Part shown: in pieces, positions 44,663 to 55,900 of the stretch | Layout: every line of letters begins with the position of its first letter | Position numbering within the stretch: the first letter of the stretch is position 1 | Assembly: GCA_009829735.1 (NCBI GenBank) | Contig: CM020618.1 | Span: forward strand, 22,243,346-22,307,345 | Length of the DNA stretch: 64,000 nt | Direction of reading: 5' to 3' | Source of the DNA: Pyropia yezoensis | Lineage: Eukaryota; Rhodophyta; Bangiophyceae; Bangiales; Bangiaceae | The notes under the pieces: model-generated | What the model saw: only the letters and a program-made list of their open reading frames with translations | The model's database searches: none | Told to the model about the DNA's origin: nothing | Made by a program: the position numbers and the translations under genes

Positions 44663-44955
44663 ACTGCGAAAGGTCGGGCGGCGACAAAAAGCTTCACTCG
44701 GATGGACCTTTCATGTGCGCCATGCCGAAACCGCACCATCCACACGTTGGCGCGAAAAAAGCCCGCCCAACCGGAATCCTCGGTCTACTCATCGACGGGA
44801 CGGTGGCGGGCGGTCGCGGTCGTCGCACCGTCTCGCGCAGTGCAGGCCAGCCCATCGCACACGCGCCGGTCGCAGCTGGAGGCCACACCGAGGCAACTGC
44901 CTCATTGTGCCCGCGCGTGCCCGTCGGCTGCACGGGGTCCCATGCTTTCCTGGTC

Positions 44956-47900
44956 ATGGATTTGTTGGCTGCGTATAGCGGCGTCGAGAGCGACGACTCA
45001 ACCTCCTCTGATGAGCCCATCGACGCCGGACGTGATGCGTCTGACGAAGACGCCTCGGGCACGTGCATGCTGTTCAAGAAAGACGCGCTTGATCTGTACA
45101 GAGTACGTTATTTCTTGGTCTGTTTAAACGGAGAGCAGCGCGCCTCATGCTTCTAACGAAGTCCAGGGAGCAAAGTTACTGGTGCTTACTATTTCCATAC
45201 TCTCGGATTACTGTGCCCGACGTATGTGTGCTTTAACTGCTTTTTTTTGTACATCTCCCATGATCAGATCAGTGAGCGGAAGACCGTTGAGCTTGTTGTT
45301 ACGCACGACGTCGGTGCAGGTGCGCAGTACCTGAGCACCAGCGAGGCTGGCGTCGCGCACGTGCTGGAGATAAACGAGACTCAGTGTACGGACTGGTTCA
45401 AGGACAGTCCCTACACTTGGGGGAGCCCGAAGGGCACCGACGCCACCACGATGGACGTGGGCGGAAAGTCTGTTCCGTACTTAGTACGCAAGAGAAGCTG
45501 CCAGCCCCCCATCGTTTGCTCCCTCATGCCCGCCGCGGTAGCGGATCGACCGCATGAGGTGGTGAACTTTGAGGACCCCACGTGGATTTCCGCTATGAAC
45601 TTGTGCGAGGCCGATGACTCACCGGAGCGCAAAGTGCACAAGACGACGATGGTAAGCCTCACATGTATGCATGACCATTTATGTGTGCTTCTCTGTGTGT
45701 CGTTCACTTCCGATACGATACCGACTGCAAAATTTCTCTGCTTGTTCATTGACGTCTTGTTTAGTTGCTGTAGGCATTTTTCAAAACTATCCAGAAGATG
45801 GAAGAGGGCGGGTGCTCCTTTAAGGACGAGCAGGGCTGCTCCTGTGGGGGGACGTAGCGGCTCGTGCCGGGCCGTGGCCGCCGGCGGGCATTCGTTGGAT
45901 GCTCAGATTGGCGGCCTGGGGACCCTCTTAAATGGAGTGGAGGGCACATGTCATGCTCCTTGCCCCATGGGGTGGACGAGGAGAAGCTGTCCCGATGGCT
46001 GGAGAACGGGGTCGACGGGGAGGAGGCCGGGGAGGCCTGCTGCTACATTGCCGGGAAGCGGACGAAGGAGCTCTCTTGTAAGCGGCACGGCGACCTCCTT
46101 CCACCCTTACAGCGGAGCGCTGGGGGCGTTTGCCCGGTCCGGGTTGAGCTGCACACGCGGGAGCCTCTCCCCGCAACCGGGCTTGTGCGCGTCATCGTTG
46201 TGCTCCGGGGCGTACACTCGCACGTATTCCCTGTGTACAAGCCGAGCAGCCGGACCGCGCACAAGATTGTTGACGATAATCCAACCCTGACCATCCGCGC
46301 GCTTCAGGTATGCCTCTTTTTTCCTCTCTCTCATATCTTGTTCCTTTTTCTCATATAGTTGGCGAGGGATTTTTTTTTTTTTTGTACAGACCTCTAACTG
46401 TCACTTGTTGCACCTTATTTTTTGGCAATTTTTTCATACCTGTAGAGTGCCATTGCTGATGCCAGTGGAGGAGCGCCGGCCGGCAGCGAGTTTGTGCGCC
46501 GGCTGCGCCAGCAGGCGCGATTTGGTGCGCATCCCTTTGGGCAGGATCTTCTGGGGGTCATGGAGGTGCGACGCCGCAGCGGTTACAAGCACCCGTACGT
46601 GAAGGCTGTCGTGGATAGGGATGATGTTGCCGTTGTCATCCTCCAGAACGACCAGCAAGCACGCCTGTCCGAAAAGGTGCGGTACTGTGAAGCGGACTCA
46701 ACGTTTGGGGTCGTCGCCCCTCGCGCAGCCAAAGACGGCGTCGCCGCCGACGCCATCGCCAGCGCTGGACAGCAGGCATTTGATTGGAACCAGTTCTCAA
46801 TTGTTACGTTGCATGGGGACTGCTACGTGGGGGAGCCTTGATGTGTCCGTCGCAGTGAGTGTGCCCGTTTCTGTGACTTGAAGGCGTCTGGAGCGCCTCT
46901 TGCTGACCGCGTCAATCTCAAGAGCTTTGGTCGTGCCTTGCACTGTACTTTTTGCTTTTTTCCTTGACCCCCAGCACCTTCCTCCCGTCCCATAATCGGG
47001 CAGTGACGCTCTTTAGAGCGATGGTCATTGGAAAATGACGACCATGTACGAGACGCTTTTTGAGGCGTACTTTTCGGCGACGGCGGCCAGCGGCCTGGGC
47101 GCCCCCCTGCGTGCTGAGGACCGGCGAGCGGCTCCCCCCGGGGGGGGGCGGAAACTGTCTTTTGTGTCCGTGACGATGGACTTTGAGACAGCCCAGCACA
47201 ATGGATTCTTCCAGGCAATGAGCCGTGTCTATGGCGGCGACGCATCGGACTACTTCTGGCGGGCCATCGGCTGCGAGGTGCACTTCAAGCGCTTCCTCCT
47301 GGCCCTGGTGGGCAACAATGTCCGAGACGAATTTTTCGTCAGGATGATGGGAATCAGAGTCGCCGAGTTCGAGGGGGGTCTGGACGAGGTACGCGGGAAG
47401 GTGGCTGGGCTAATGGCGGAGTGCAACAGCGCGGGCGAGACGAGCAGGGCAAACGTGCTGCAGTGGCTGCTTCGGACGCGCTCGGCGCTTTTGGCGGCTT
47501 TTCCCAAAGCCGCTGGATCGTTGGGGCGCACGGAGCTGCTGGCGAGCAGCATTGACACCAACTGCTGTGAATCGTTGAACCGTCAGACAAAGCAGGTCAT
47601 CGTGGAGAAAAGGGCGAGAACGCTGGTTGAGGTCATTGATGCGTTGCGCGAGTTTGACGAGCGTACTATGGCTGCCACAGTCGCCGGCCCGGACGCGAGC
47701 ACGTACGCCACGGGCCAGGTGACCCGCATGGTGGGGGCCAACAAGCGCAAGCAGCGGACAAACGCTCTTCCGTTGCGCGGCCAGCCGCCCAAGTCCGCTG
47801 GCAAGAAGCGCAAGCACGCCGCAGCGACCACCGCACCGTCTGTCTCTGCCTCGGCTGAGCTTGCTGCACTGCTGGCGTCGAGGTCCGGCGCGGCGGCCGC

Positions 47901-48003
47901 TGGCGACACTGTTGCTCAGCCGTCATCGAGCCTTCTGTCGCACTTCCAGGCGTTTCTAGCATCCCAAGGGGGAGGGGCGGGGAGAAGCACGTCTGGTTTT
48001 TGA
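44956..48003 (+). pseudogene. MULE transposase, spliced, with several breaks
   Basis: Proposed exons are 44956-45102 (donor GTACGT), 45268-45651 (donor GTAAGC), 45774-46307 (donor GTATGC), 46446 to about 46838, and about 46972-48003. Catalytic signatures of the MULE family are visible: D in YCEADSTFGVV, D in VTMDFETAQHNGF followed by GCEVHFKRF (the C-x2-H motif), and E in TNCCESLNRQTKQ. A HSHVFPVYKPSS segment resembles the family's N-terminal Cys/His finger. Breaks seen are an in-frame TAG at 45855-45857, a stop at 46839-46841 before the exon 4/5 junction can be bridged, and an apparent frameshift near 47032 in an A run. Some may be unrecognised introns. The C-terminus is Ala/Lys-rich. Confidence 0.75.
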
Positions 48004-49647
48004 GGGGTCGTCAGTCGCGATAGGAATTAGGGTAATGTTCGACGTTTGCTCTTGTCAATGTCTAAGAACGGTGTACGAGGTCGATGCGGACAGCGCCAGC
48101 TTTCCATCGATGTGCCTATGGCGCAGAGAGGCCGGCGCAATCAAAAGATAGCTCAGGCAACAAGAAAAGAGCAAGAGAGAAGAAGATTAAGCTATCGTAA
48201 GTTACAACCGTGTCCATGTGCACACGTATCGGCTTGGCAATCTCCTGCCGCGAGTATATTTGCTTTTGGAACACGCAGGTGCGTTGGCAAAGTATGGGCG
48301 CATGCAACAGAGAGATGAGTTTAAGCCCGTGTACGACATCGGTGCCCTTGCTTCTTTCGAAAAAGACGCTCAAGACAATGCACATGACACCAGCATGAAG
48401 TTGGTGTTTTCTTTTTATTGAGAACGGACTGTGCAGACAAAGCACAGCACGGCGTGGGGAGGCACAGGACTGTCCCGTCAAAGCACAGCACGGCGTGGAG
48501 AGGCCCAAAAACAAGAAAGTATGCTGAGGGTGGGAGTACAACGAGACAGCATCATGCTGCATGATGCATGGGCGCTGGACCCACAGGGCGTGGGCGCAGG
48601 CGCGGCCCGCAGGGAAGAAGCACAGTCGCCACTGGCAGGGGGGGCGCGCCGGGGCCACCAGCCAGGCGACGACGGCAGCACCATGGGCCAGGGCAGAGGG
48701 GGGGGCATAAGCGCCACCCGCAGAGCACAGGCACAGGCGCCACAGGGGTGCAGGGGGGGGGGCCATGACGCCACCCACAGGGCGGGGGCCCAGGCGCCGC
48801 CAGCAGGGGAGGAGCACAGGCGCCAGCCGCAGGGCTGGGGCAGAGGCGCCAGCCGCATGGGACGAGCACAGGCGCGAGCCGCAGGGCGGGGGCAGGGGCG
48901 CCAGCCGCAGGGGAAGAGCATATGCGCCCGCCGCAGGGCGGGGGCACAGACGCCAAGCGCAGGAGAGGAGCACAGGCGCAAAGGCGACGGCGGCAACACT
49001 TGTGGCCAGGGCAGAGGGGGGTGGCGCAGGCTCGACCCGTCAGGCGACAGCGGCCGGGATACGGGCGAGGATGGGGCGACAGGGGCGCGGGCGACAGCGG
49101 GGCGGGCAGCGACGGAGGACGCCAACCGCGATCGAAGGTGGGGGGGGAGGAGGGGGGGGAGGAGGGGGGGGGAGGAGCAACACGTGGGCAGGCAGCGACG
49201 GGGAGAGACAGGTGGGCGGGCAACGAAGGAGGGGGGGGGGGAAGGGGAGCGCAGAAGGGGTTGAAGGTGGGCGGGCAACGAAGGAGGGGGGGTGGGAAGG
49301 GGTGCGCAGGAGGGCGGGGGGGAGAGAGGGGGAGAGCGACAGGGCGGCGGGCAGCGACGGAGGACGCCACCCGCGATCACAGGAGCGGGGGGACCGCGGG
49401 GAGAGGGGGGGGGGGGGAGCCGAGGACGCCGCTGGCCCAGTGCAGCACGGCGCGCCGCGCGCGCGTTCTCTGCGCAGGGCTTCACTTTTATGCGCGCCTT
49501 TTTTCCTGGGGCGTGCGGGAAGGACGGGGGAGTCGATGACGCCGCTTTCTCCTGGGGCGCACGCGCTGGCGCTGGGGCGCGCTTTTTCTGCCGACGTTTC
49601 GTGTTGTTGTTTTTCTCTGCGGGGCATGACGGGACCCGAGCGGGACC
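48004..49647. repeat. GC-rich minisatellite tract inside the MULE
   Basis: From about 48540 to 49010 a unit of about 48 bases (containing GGCGCCAGCCGCAGGG) repeats with variation; as 48 is a multiple of three it leaves frames open on both strands. 49100-49430 holds G runs and a repeated GCGACGGAGGACGCCA segment about 250 bases apart. 48040-48420 has no repeat and no recognised gene. Confidence 0.6.
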
Positions 49648-49765
49648 CCAACCCCACCCCAGCGCATCATACGAAGACGGGCGCATTTGCACTCTGTAAG
49701 TCCGCGGATCACATCCCAACCCCACCCTTTCGAGTTCAATCCAACCCAACCCCCATCACGGGCCC
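49648..49765 (-). repeat. MULE right terminal inverted repeat
   Basis: Inverted partner of 44550-44662. Followed immediately by the second copy of GGACAAGACA (49766-49775). Confidence 0.8.
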
Positions 49766-49775
49766 GGACAAGACA

Positions 49776-50454
49776 AGTGGGACTCTTTGGATACACTCGT
49801 GCTTAGGTGCGCTCGGGCGACCGCCACCTTCTGTGCGATTGCCCGGTCGGTTCGAAGGCCGTCGCTCCCGCTTCATCTTCCTTACATTAGACTCTATACC
49901 ACTCGAACCACTGTGAAAGCAATGCTTTCAAAGCGTGGGCCGATGCGGGGTTCGAGCTGCACGATTGGACGCACAAATTCGATGAGAAATTGCATGGTTA
50001 CTTAACGAGTATGAGCCTATTTTGGTCAGAGTGCGTGTCTCACTGCCTGCCTGTCTGGATGTAAGTAGTTTGCCTCTGCCGTCGTCTTCGTCGTCACCAC
50101 CCTCGTCGCGCGCGGCGGCGCCTACGACAGTCGGTCTTCGCACAGAGCGCACGCTCCTGCCCCCCACGCCACACCCCTTGCCGCCGCCGCAGCATCGCGT
50201 ACCGGGCAGCAGGCGCACGAGAGAGTTCCCCTCCGCTCCCCCCCCCCCCTTCCTCCCTCGCCCCCCCCCTGGTCGTCCCCCCCTGCCCCTTCCTCCCTTC
50301 CCCCCCCCCCCTCCACCCACTGTCCCTTTTATTCCCTCTTTCCCTCCCCTGCGCGCGTGGACGCCCCGCGCTTCCCCCCCCCTCCCGCGGCGGCCGCACC
50401 CCCCGGCGGGGCCGAGGGGGGGGGAGGGGGGTCGGCCGCCGCGGGGGGCGAGGC
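49776..50454. other. Upstream region of the snRNP27-like gene
   Basis: No gene is supported. 50200-50440 is C-rich. Sequences around 49850 and 49950 contain GGTTCGA like a tRNA B box, but no tRNA fold or A box could be found. Confidence 0.4.
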
Positions 50455-50714
50455 ATGGCGCCGCCGCCGGCCAAGCGCGCCCGCCTGGCGGTGCGCCTGT
50501 CGTCGGCGGGGGGGGGGAGCAGGGCGCAGCGGGGGGGTGGGGGGGGCGCCGCGGCGGCGTCGCCGCCGCCGCCGCCGCCGCCGCCACCGCCCCCTCCACT
50601 CCCGCCCCCGCCGCCGCCGCCGCCGCCGCCGCCTCCCCAAGACGACGTGCCGCCGCCGCGGCGTTTCCATGGCGACGCCCGCCGGGCGGTGGGGGCACCG
50701 CCGCCACCGCCACC

Positions 50715-50745
<31 letters not shown>

Positions 50746-51235
50746 CCACCACCGTCTGGGCCACCGCCGCCGCCGCCGCCGCCGCGGTGTGGGCCGCCAC
50801 CACCACCACCACCGCCGCCGCCGCCCCCGCCGCCGCCGCCCCCACCGCCGCCGCCGCCGCCGCCGCCGCCCGAAGAGGACGAGGACCCCGCAGCGGCAGA
50901 GGCCGCGGCAATGGCGGCCATGGGGTTGCCCACGGGCTTTGACACCACCCAGGTACGGACGGTCGGGACAGCATGTGGGGGGGGGGGGGGGGGGGGGAGC
51001 TCTTGGGTGGGTCTTCGGCGCTTGCTGGTTTTAACCCGTGCAATGATTGTCGACCTTGACGCGGTACGCCCCCCCCCCCCCACGTCTTCTTCCCCTCCCT
51101 CTCCTCCTTCCTCCACAGGGCAAGCACGTGGACGGCGCGGACGTGAGCGGCGTCAAGGTGCGGCGGCTGCGCAAACACCGGCAGTACATGAACCGGCCGG
51201 GCGGCTTTAACCGGCCGCTCACGCCAGAGAAGTGA
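50455..51235 (+). CDS. U4/U6.U5 tri-snRNP-associated protein 27 kDa-like (SNRNP27 family)
   Basis: A pre-mRNA splicing factor of the tri-snRNP, acting in the nucleus. The exons are 50455-50952 and 51119-51235 with an intron starting GTACGG and ending CCACAG, phase 0; the product is 204 residues. The conserved C-terminal domain is split by the intron: MGLPTGFDTTQ in exon 1, then GKHVDGADVSGVKVRRLRKH and RQYMNRPGGFNRPL in exon 2. This matches the family hallmark (FDTTKGK, then QYMNRKGGFNRPL). The usual Arg/Ser-rich N-terminus is replaced by a long proline run (about residues 38-140) encoded by a CCG-type repeat, with only a short basic start (AKRARLAVRL). It converges on the large UPL-type gene. 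Identification is firm for the C-terminus; the exact start is less certain. Confidence 0.85.
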
Positions 51236-51655
51236 CGGGGAGGGGGGGGGGGGGTTGGGGGGGGGGGACGGCCGCGGCCGGCGGGCGGTTGGCGGCGCCC
51301 GCGCGCCGCGCGCGCGGTGGGGTGGGGGGGGGAGGGGGGGGGTGGCTGGGCAGCGTGGCACGGATGGCACGGGGGCGCACGGCGCGTGGCGGGAGGGGGC
51401 GGCGGCCGCAGCTGGGATGGTGCACGTGGTCGCCGGGGCCGCGAGGCTCGGAGAATGGGCAGGGAGAGGCAAGAAAAAGAAAAGGGTGGCATAAAAATGG
51501 GCCCTAGTAGGAGCGGAGCGCGGCACGCGCACAAAAGGAGACAAGAAACACACAAGCACAACGTACGGAGTTGCAGAGAGCAAAAACAATACAAAAAAGA
51601 AACTGGGGTGTGCGGCCCAGAGAGGAACACCCCCAGTCACGCACTCTGGTCGGTC
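51236..51655. other. Short interval between two convergent genes
   Basis: 420 bases, G-rich near 51240-51345, A-rich near 51470-51600 (probable 3' untranslated or polyadenylation sequence). It is too short to hold the missing HECT domain of the neighbouring gene. Confidence 0.6.
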
Positions 51656-52907
51656 TCACGGTGACACTCTCCCCCTCACGCCCCCCCGCCGGGGGCGTCT
51701 TCGTCCGACCCGCCCCCTCCCCCCGCCCCCCCCCCCCTCCAGGTCGCCGTCCTCGTCCCCTGACAGACCATCTTCGTCGTCGTCATCCCCCTCCTCCTCC
51801 TCCTCCTCCTCCTCCTCCTCGCCCTCCGAGGCGCTCTCCTCCTCGTCGCCCAGCCCGCCGCCGCCAGCCTCCCCCGCCTGCGCGGCCAGCATATCCACAA
51901 TCGAGTGCACGTCGGCCACCTGCGCGCCGCTCAGGGCGGCCGCCTCGGTACCGCCGTCGCCGCCGCCCATGCGGGCGAGCATGCCGTCGAGCGCCCGGGA
52001 AACGCCCTCGAGGCCCATCTGCATCGCGTCGAGGCCGCCGCCGCCGGGGATGCCCATGCCCCCGCCGGGGACGCCCCCGCCCATGACGCCGACGGGGATG
52101 CCCGCCACGGGCATGCCGCTACCGTCGACGGCCATGACCGGGTGGCCCCGGTGCAGGTGCACGTGGCCGTGGTGGTGATGCAGGTCGTGCGTCATGGCGT
52201 GACCACCCCCAGCGACGCCACCGCCGCCGCCGCTGCCGCCGACCGTGGAGGCATTAACCGCTGCCTGGGAGGCGGCGTGGCCGAGCGCCTCGACCGCCCG
52301 CAGCACCGCATTGACGCAGTCGGCGTTGCCCGCCGCGGCCACGTCCATCCGGTCGAGGCAGTGGGCAAGCGCGTTGGCCACCCCCGCGTCGAGGAGGCCC
52401 CGCAGGACGAGGTAGGTGGTGTTGCCACCCGCATTGACGCCGCCCACCGCTCCAGGGGTTGTCGGCACGCACGCGGCCAGTGCGTGGACGGCGCCGACGC
52501 GGGGGGCGGGGCGGCGTGCCGCCTCGGCCTCGGCTGCCGCAGCGAGCGCCACAAAGGGGGCCGTCCGCTCGTCGGCGGCGGCCGAAGCCGCGCCGCCCTC
52601 ACTCGCCGACTCAGCAGCACCGGAGGCAGCGCCGGCGCCGGCGTCCTTGCTGCCGCTACCCTTGGCGCCGTCCCCCTTGGCGCCCGCCTTATCTGTGTCC
52701 CGTCGACTCGGCATGGCCGCTGCGCGCACGCATATGGCGGAGAAGAGGTCCCGCGCGGCGCGGGCCGTCTCGTCGGCGGCCGCCCGCTCCAGCCGGACCA
52801 GCGGCGTCGGCGCCTTTTCCGGCGACGGCGGCATGGGCAGCAGCTCGTGGAGGACGTACGACAGCGCACTCTGCCGCGCTTCGCCCCGTGCAGCGGCGGC
52901 GGGCAGG

Positions 52908-52938
<31 letters not shown>

Positions 52939-55900
52939 GTGCCGGCTTTGAACGCGAGACGGGCTGGATTTCATCATCCATCGCCACGTCCTCAGCGGGC
53001 GCCGACCGGCCGGCGCCGGCGACAGCAGCGGCAGACGCGCGACCGCCCACCTTACTGGGAGTGACCCCCGCGTCGGCTTCCTCGCCGGACGGCGGTGCCT
53101 CCTCCACAGGTGACCGTGCCAGCGCCACCGCCGACGCGTATGTCGGGGACAGCTCCACAAGCTCGGTCAGCATTCGGAGGGCGAACGCCGTAAGGCCCCG
53201 CCCGCCCACCGCTCGCCCCGACGACACGGACCCGTCGGCTGAAAGGGGTGGCGGCGCCGTCGCGCCGACGGGCACGCCACCATCGGCAGCCGTCGGTGGG
53301 GGTGGCGGCGCCGCCGCCCCACCTGCGACACCCACCGCCCCCACCACACCACCCACCGCCCCGGCACCTGCGGCGTGATGCTTGGTGCCCTTGCCGCGGT
53401 CGGCGGTCTTGCTCTTGGCGCCACGCCGGGTGGGTGAAATGGGACCCCCTCCAGAGGTACCGCCCTTCCCTGCCACGGACGGCGGGGGGGCCAGCACCCG
53501 AACCAGCTCCTCCACCACCTGCGTCACGTTCGGCCGCGCCCGCCGCTGATCGGCCAGCTGCGACGGCGTCAAGGGCAAGTCGGGGACCGCCTCCACAGAC
53601 GGGTTGGCCGTGTCGGCATACGCCGGCCGGAGGCGGCAGGAGAGGGCCACCGCTGCAGTAAAGGAGCCGACGTGGCGGGCAACCATGGGCGCTGCCTGCG
53701 CCAGCAGCACAGGCACCGTAAAGGCGTAGCCGCTCGACGACCGCCGGTTAGCGCCAATGAGGGACCGCACATCCGCCGACATGGCCTCTTCCAGGGTCGC
53801 CTTGTCCTCTGCCACGTGCCTGAGAATGGCCCGCACGACCGCCCGCGGTGGCTGCCCGCCGGCGGCGCCGGTCACGCTGCCGCTGCCACCGGCGGGCCAG
53901 CCCATGGCGGGAAGGCTCAGCAGCATTGGGACTCCGTCGGCAGCCAAGAAGCGGCGAGCAAGGTCCTCGTCTTCGGTCAGCGAGCACAGAAGCTGGAGCA
54001 GGGCCAACAGCACGTCGGTCGCGGAGGGCTCGGATGCCCAGCGTGGCAGTAGCGCAACGACTGTGTCGAGTAGCGCAGGCAGGGAGATGAAAGACACTGG
54101 CGCGGCGGGTACCCGAGCCAGCAGCGACATAGGCGGCGCAAAGGGGGTCGTCTCGGCCACCGCCAGCCGCACGCTGGCGGCCTTGCGCTCATTGGCGTTG
54201 GTGAGGAGGCGGCGGAGCTTATTAAAGGCCGCCGTCTCGGACGCGGCCAGGGCCTTAATCTCTGCGTCGCGAGAGGGGGTGCCCTTCGGCTTAGCCTCAG
54301 ACGCAGGGGCCGTCGCCGACGGTGCCTTGTTCGCCGCCGACCCGCCATCAGGTGCGGTTGTCGCCGGCGCCGACGCCGTCGGCGCCGACGCCGTCGGCGC
54401 CATCGCCGAGGCCGTCGGCGCCGCCGATGGCGCCGACGCCGACGGCGCCGCCGCTGCTGCCGATGCCGATGGGGCCGCCGCTGCCGCGGCAACAGCAGGT
54501 AACGCAGTCCCAGCCGGCCGCTCGGCAGACACCGGCGCACCGCTGGACGACCCGCCGGCTGCTGCGGACGGGACAGCCATGGACGCGTCCCCATCGGCAT
54601 CACGTGGTGGCGGCGCAGGAGGTTGTCTGGCAGCAGCGGCGGTCCCGCCAGCCGCGCCGACAGTGCTGTTGCCACGGCGTCGCTTGCGCTTGCGCTTCTC
54701 CCCACTGCTTCCACCGCCTCCACCACCGCCGCGGCGGCCGCCGCCGCCGCCCGCCGCCCCCTCCTCGTCACTGTCTGCCCCCGTCACGGCGGGAGGCACA
54801 ATGGGCAGCGTGGGCATCAGCGCACGCACGGCAGCCACTCCGTCTTCTCCAGCCGCGCGATGGTCGTCTTTGGCATTACGAACAAACGCGTCCAGGGTGA
54901 GCAGACACACTGTCGCCCGCGCGTGCTCCGCCTTGCGCACAACCACCCGCCGGAGGGCGCCGAGCGTGGCCGCGTCCGCAAGCGGGAGGCTCCCAGCCAT
55001 GTCAGGATCAGCACTCACCAGCACCGCGGCCGCTGCCAGCGCATCGCTGCCCAGCGAGGACCGACGCCGAGGGCGCGGCCCCGGCGGCGGCGCCGCGGCC
55101 AGACCGTTGAGATAGTCAGCTGCAGCCCTGGCGGCGCCCCGCTCGGCCAGCGCCCCGCGCACCGCGGCACTGCCATAGTGGGCCCACACCGCAGCAGTTT
55201 GGGCCGTCGCGGCCAGGTGCGCCGCCAGCTCATCCTCCCCAGACCCGTCGGCAGAGATGGGGGCGGTAAGAAAGGTGCGGAGGGAGTCCACCACCTGATC
55301 AGCGTACCGCCGAATTGTCCCCGACGACAGCGCGTCATTGCGGCCAAGTACCAACAGCAGTTCCACGGCGATAAAGGGAGCGTCCGCGGCGGCGCCGACA
55401 GTGCCGCCGCCGCCCAGCGCATGCTCCACCACCGGCCGCAGGAGGGTCAAAAAGTGCTTGCGGTACGCGGCATTGACCTCGGCTGACAGCGGCGGCCGCT
55501 TTTCCATCGCCACCAGCGCACCGCTGCTGGCCGGTGCAGGCGACATGCTCGGTGGGCCGATAAAAGTGCTGAGCGCAGACGCCATCATGCGGCGCCCGCG
55601 GAGGCTGCCCAGCGGCGAGGCAGCCAGCGACCTGCTGGCCGGACGGTCGGGCAGGGGGGACGTACCAACGTCGCTGCCAGGCGCTGACCGCGAGCTGCCG
55701 TGGCGCGACAGCGTGGCAGGACCAGCCGGAGCAGCCGACGATGCCACCGCCACTGCCGCCGACACGGTCGCTGATGCCACCCCGCCGCTGCCGCCGACCG
55801 CGCTGTTGCCGGCGCCGGCGCCGCCGACAGCGCCGCGAGCCGCACCCGCCGATGGCAGGGTCCCCACAGGCCGCGAGGCTGCTTCAAAGGCGACGCCGGC

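Larger units (their letters stand above)
44550..49765 (+). mobile_element. Mutator-like DNA transposon (MULE), about 5.2 kb, with both ends
   Basis: The terminal inverted repeats are 44550-44662 and 49648-49765 (about 115 bp). They share GTTGGGTT near the ends and GCGCTGGGGTGGGGTTGG at the inner edge. Directly outside both is the same 10-base sequence GGACAAGACA (44540-44549 and 49766-49775), a target-site duplication of the length expected for MULEs. Inside are a MULE transposase gene with breaks (44956-48003) and a GC-rich minisatellite tract. Ends and duplication are well preserved, so insertion is fairly recent. Confidence 0.85.

Noticed and set aside
48116-49749. Large minus-strand frames of Pro/Ala/Leu-rich protein
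   Set aside because: Generated by the 48-base minisatellite; no motif and open on the other strand too.
49840-49995. GGTTCGA motifs like a tRNA B box
   Set aside because: No matching A box, acceptor stem or T-stem pairing on either strand.
50094-51116. Minus-strand Gly-rich frame opposite the snRNP27-like gene
   Set aside because: Shadow of the proline-coding repeat on the plus strand.
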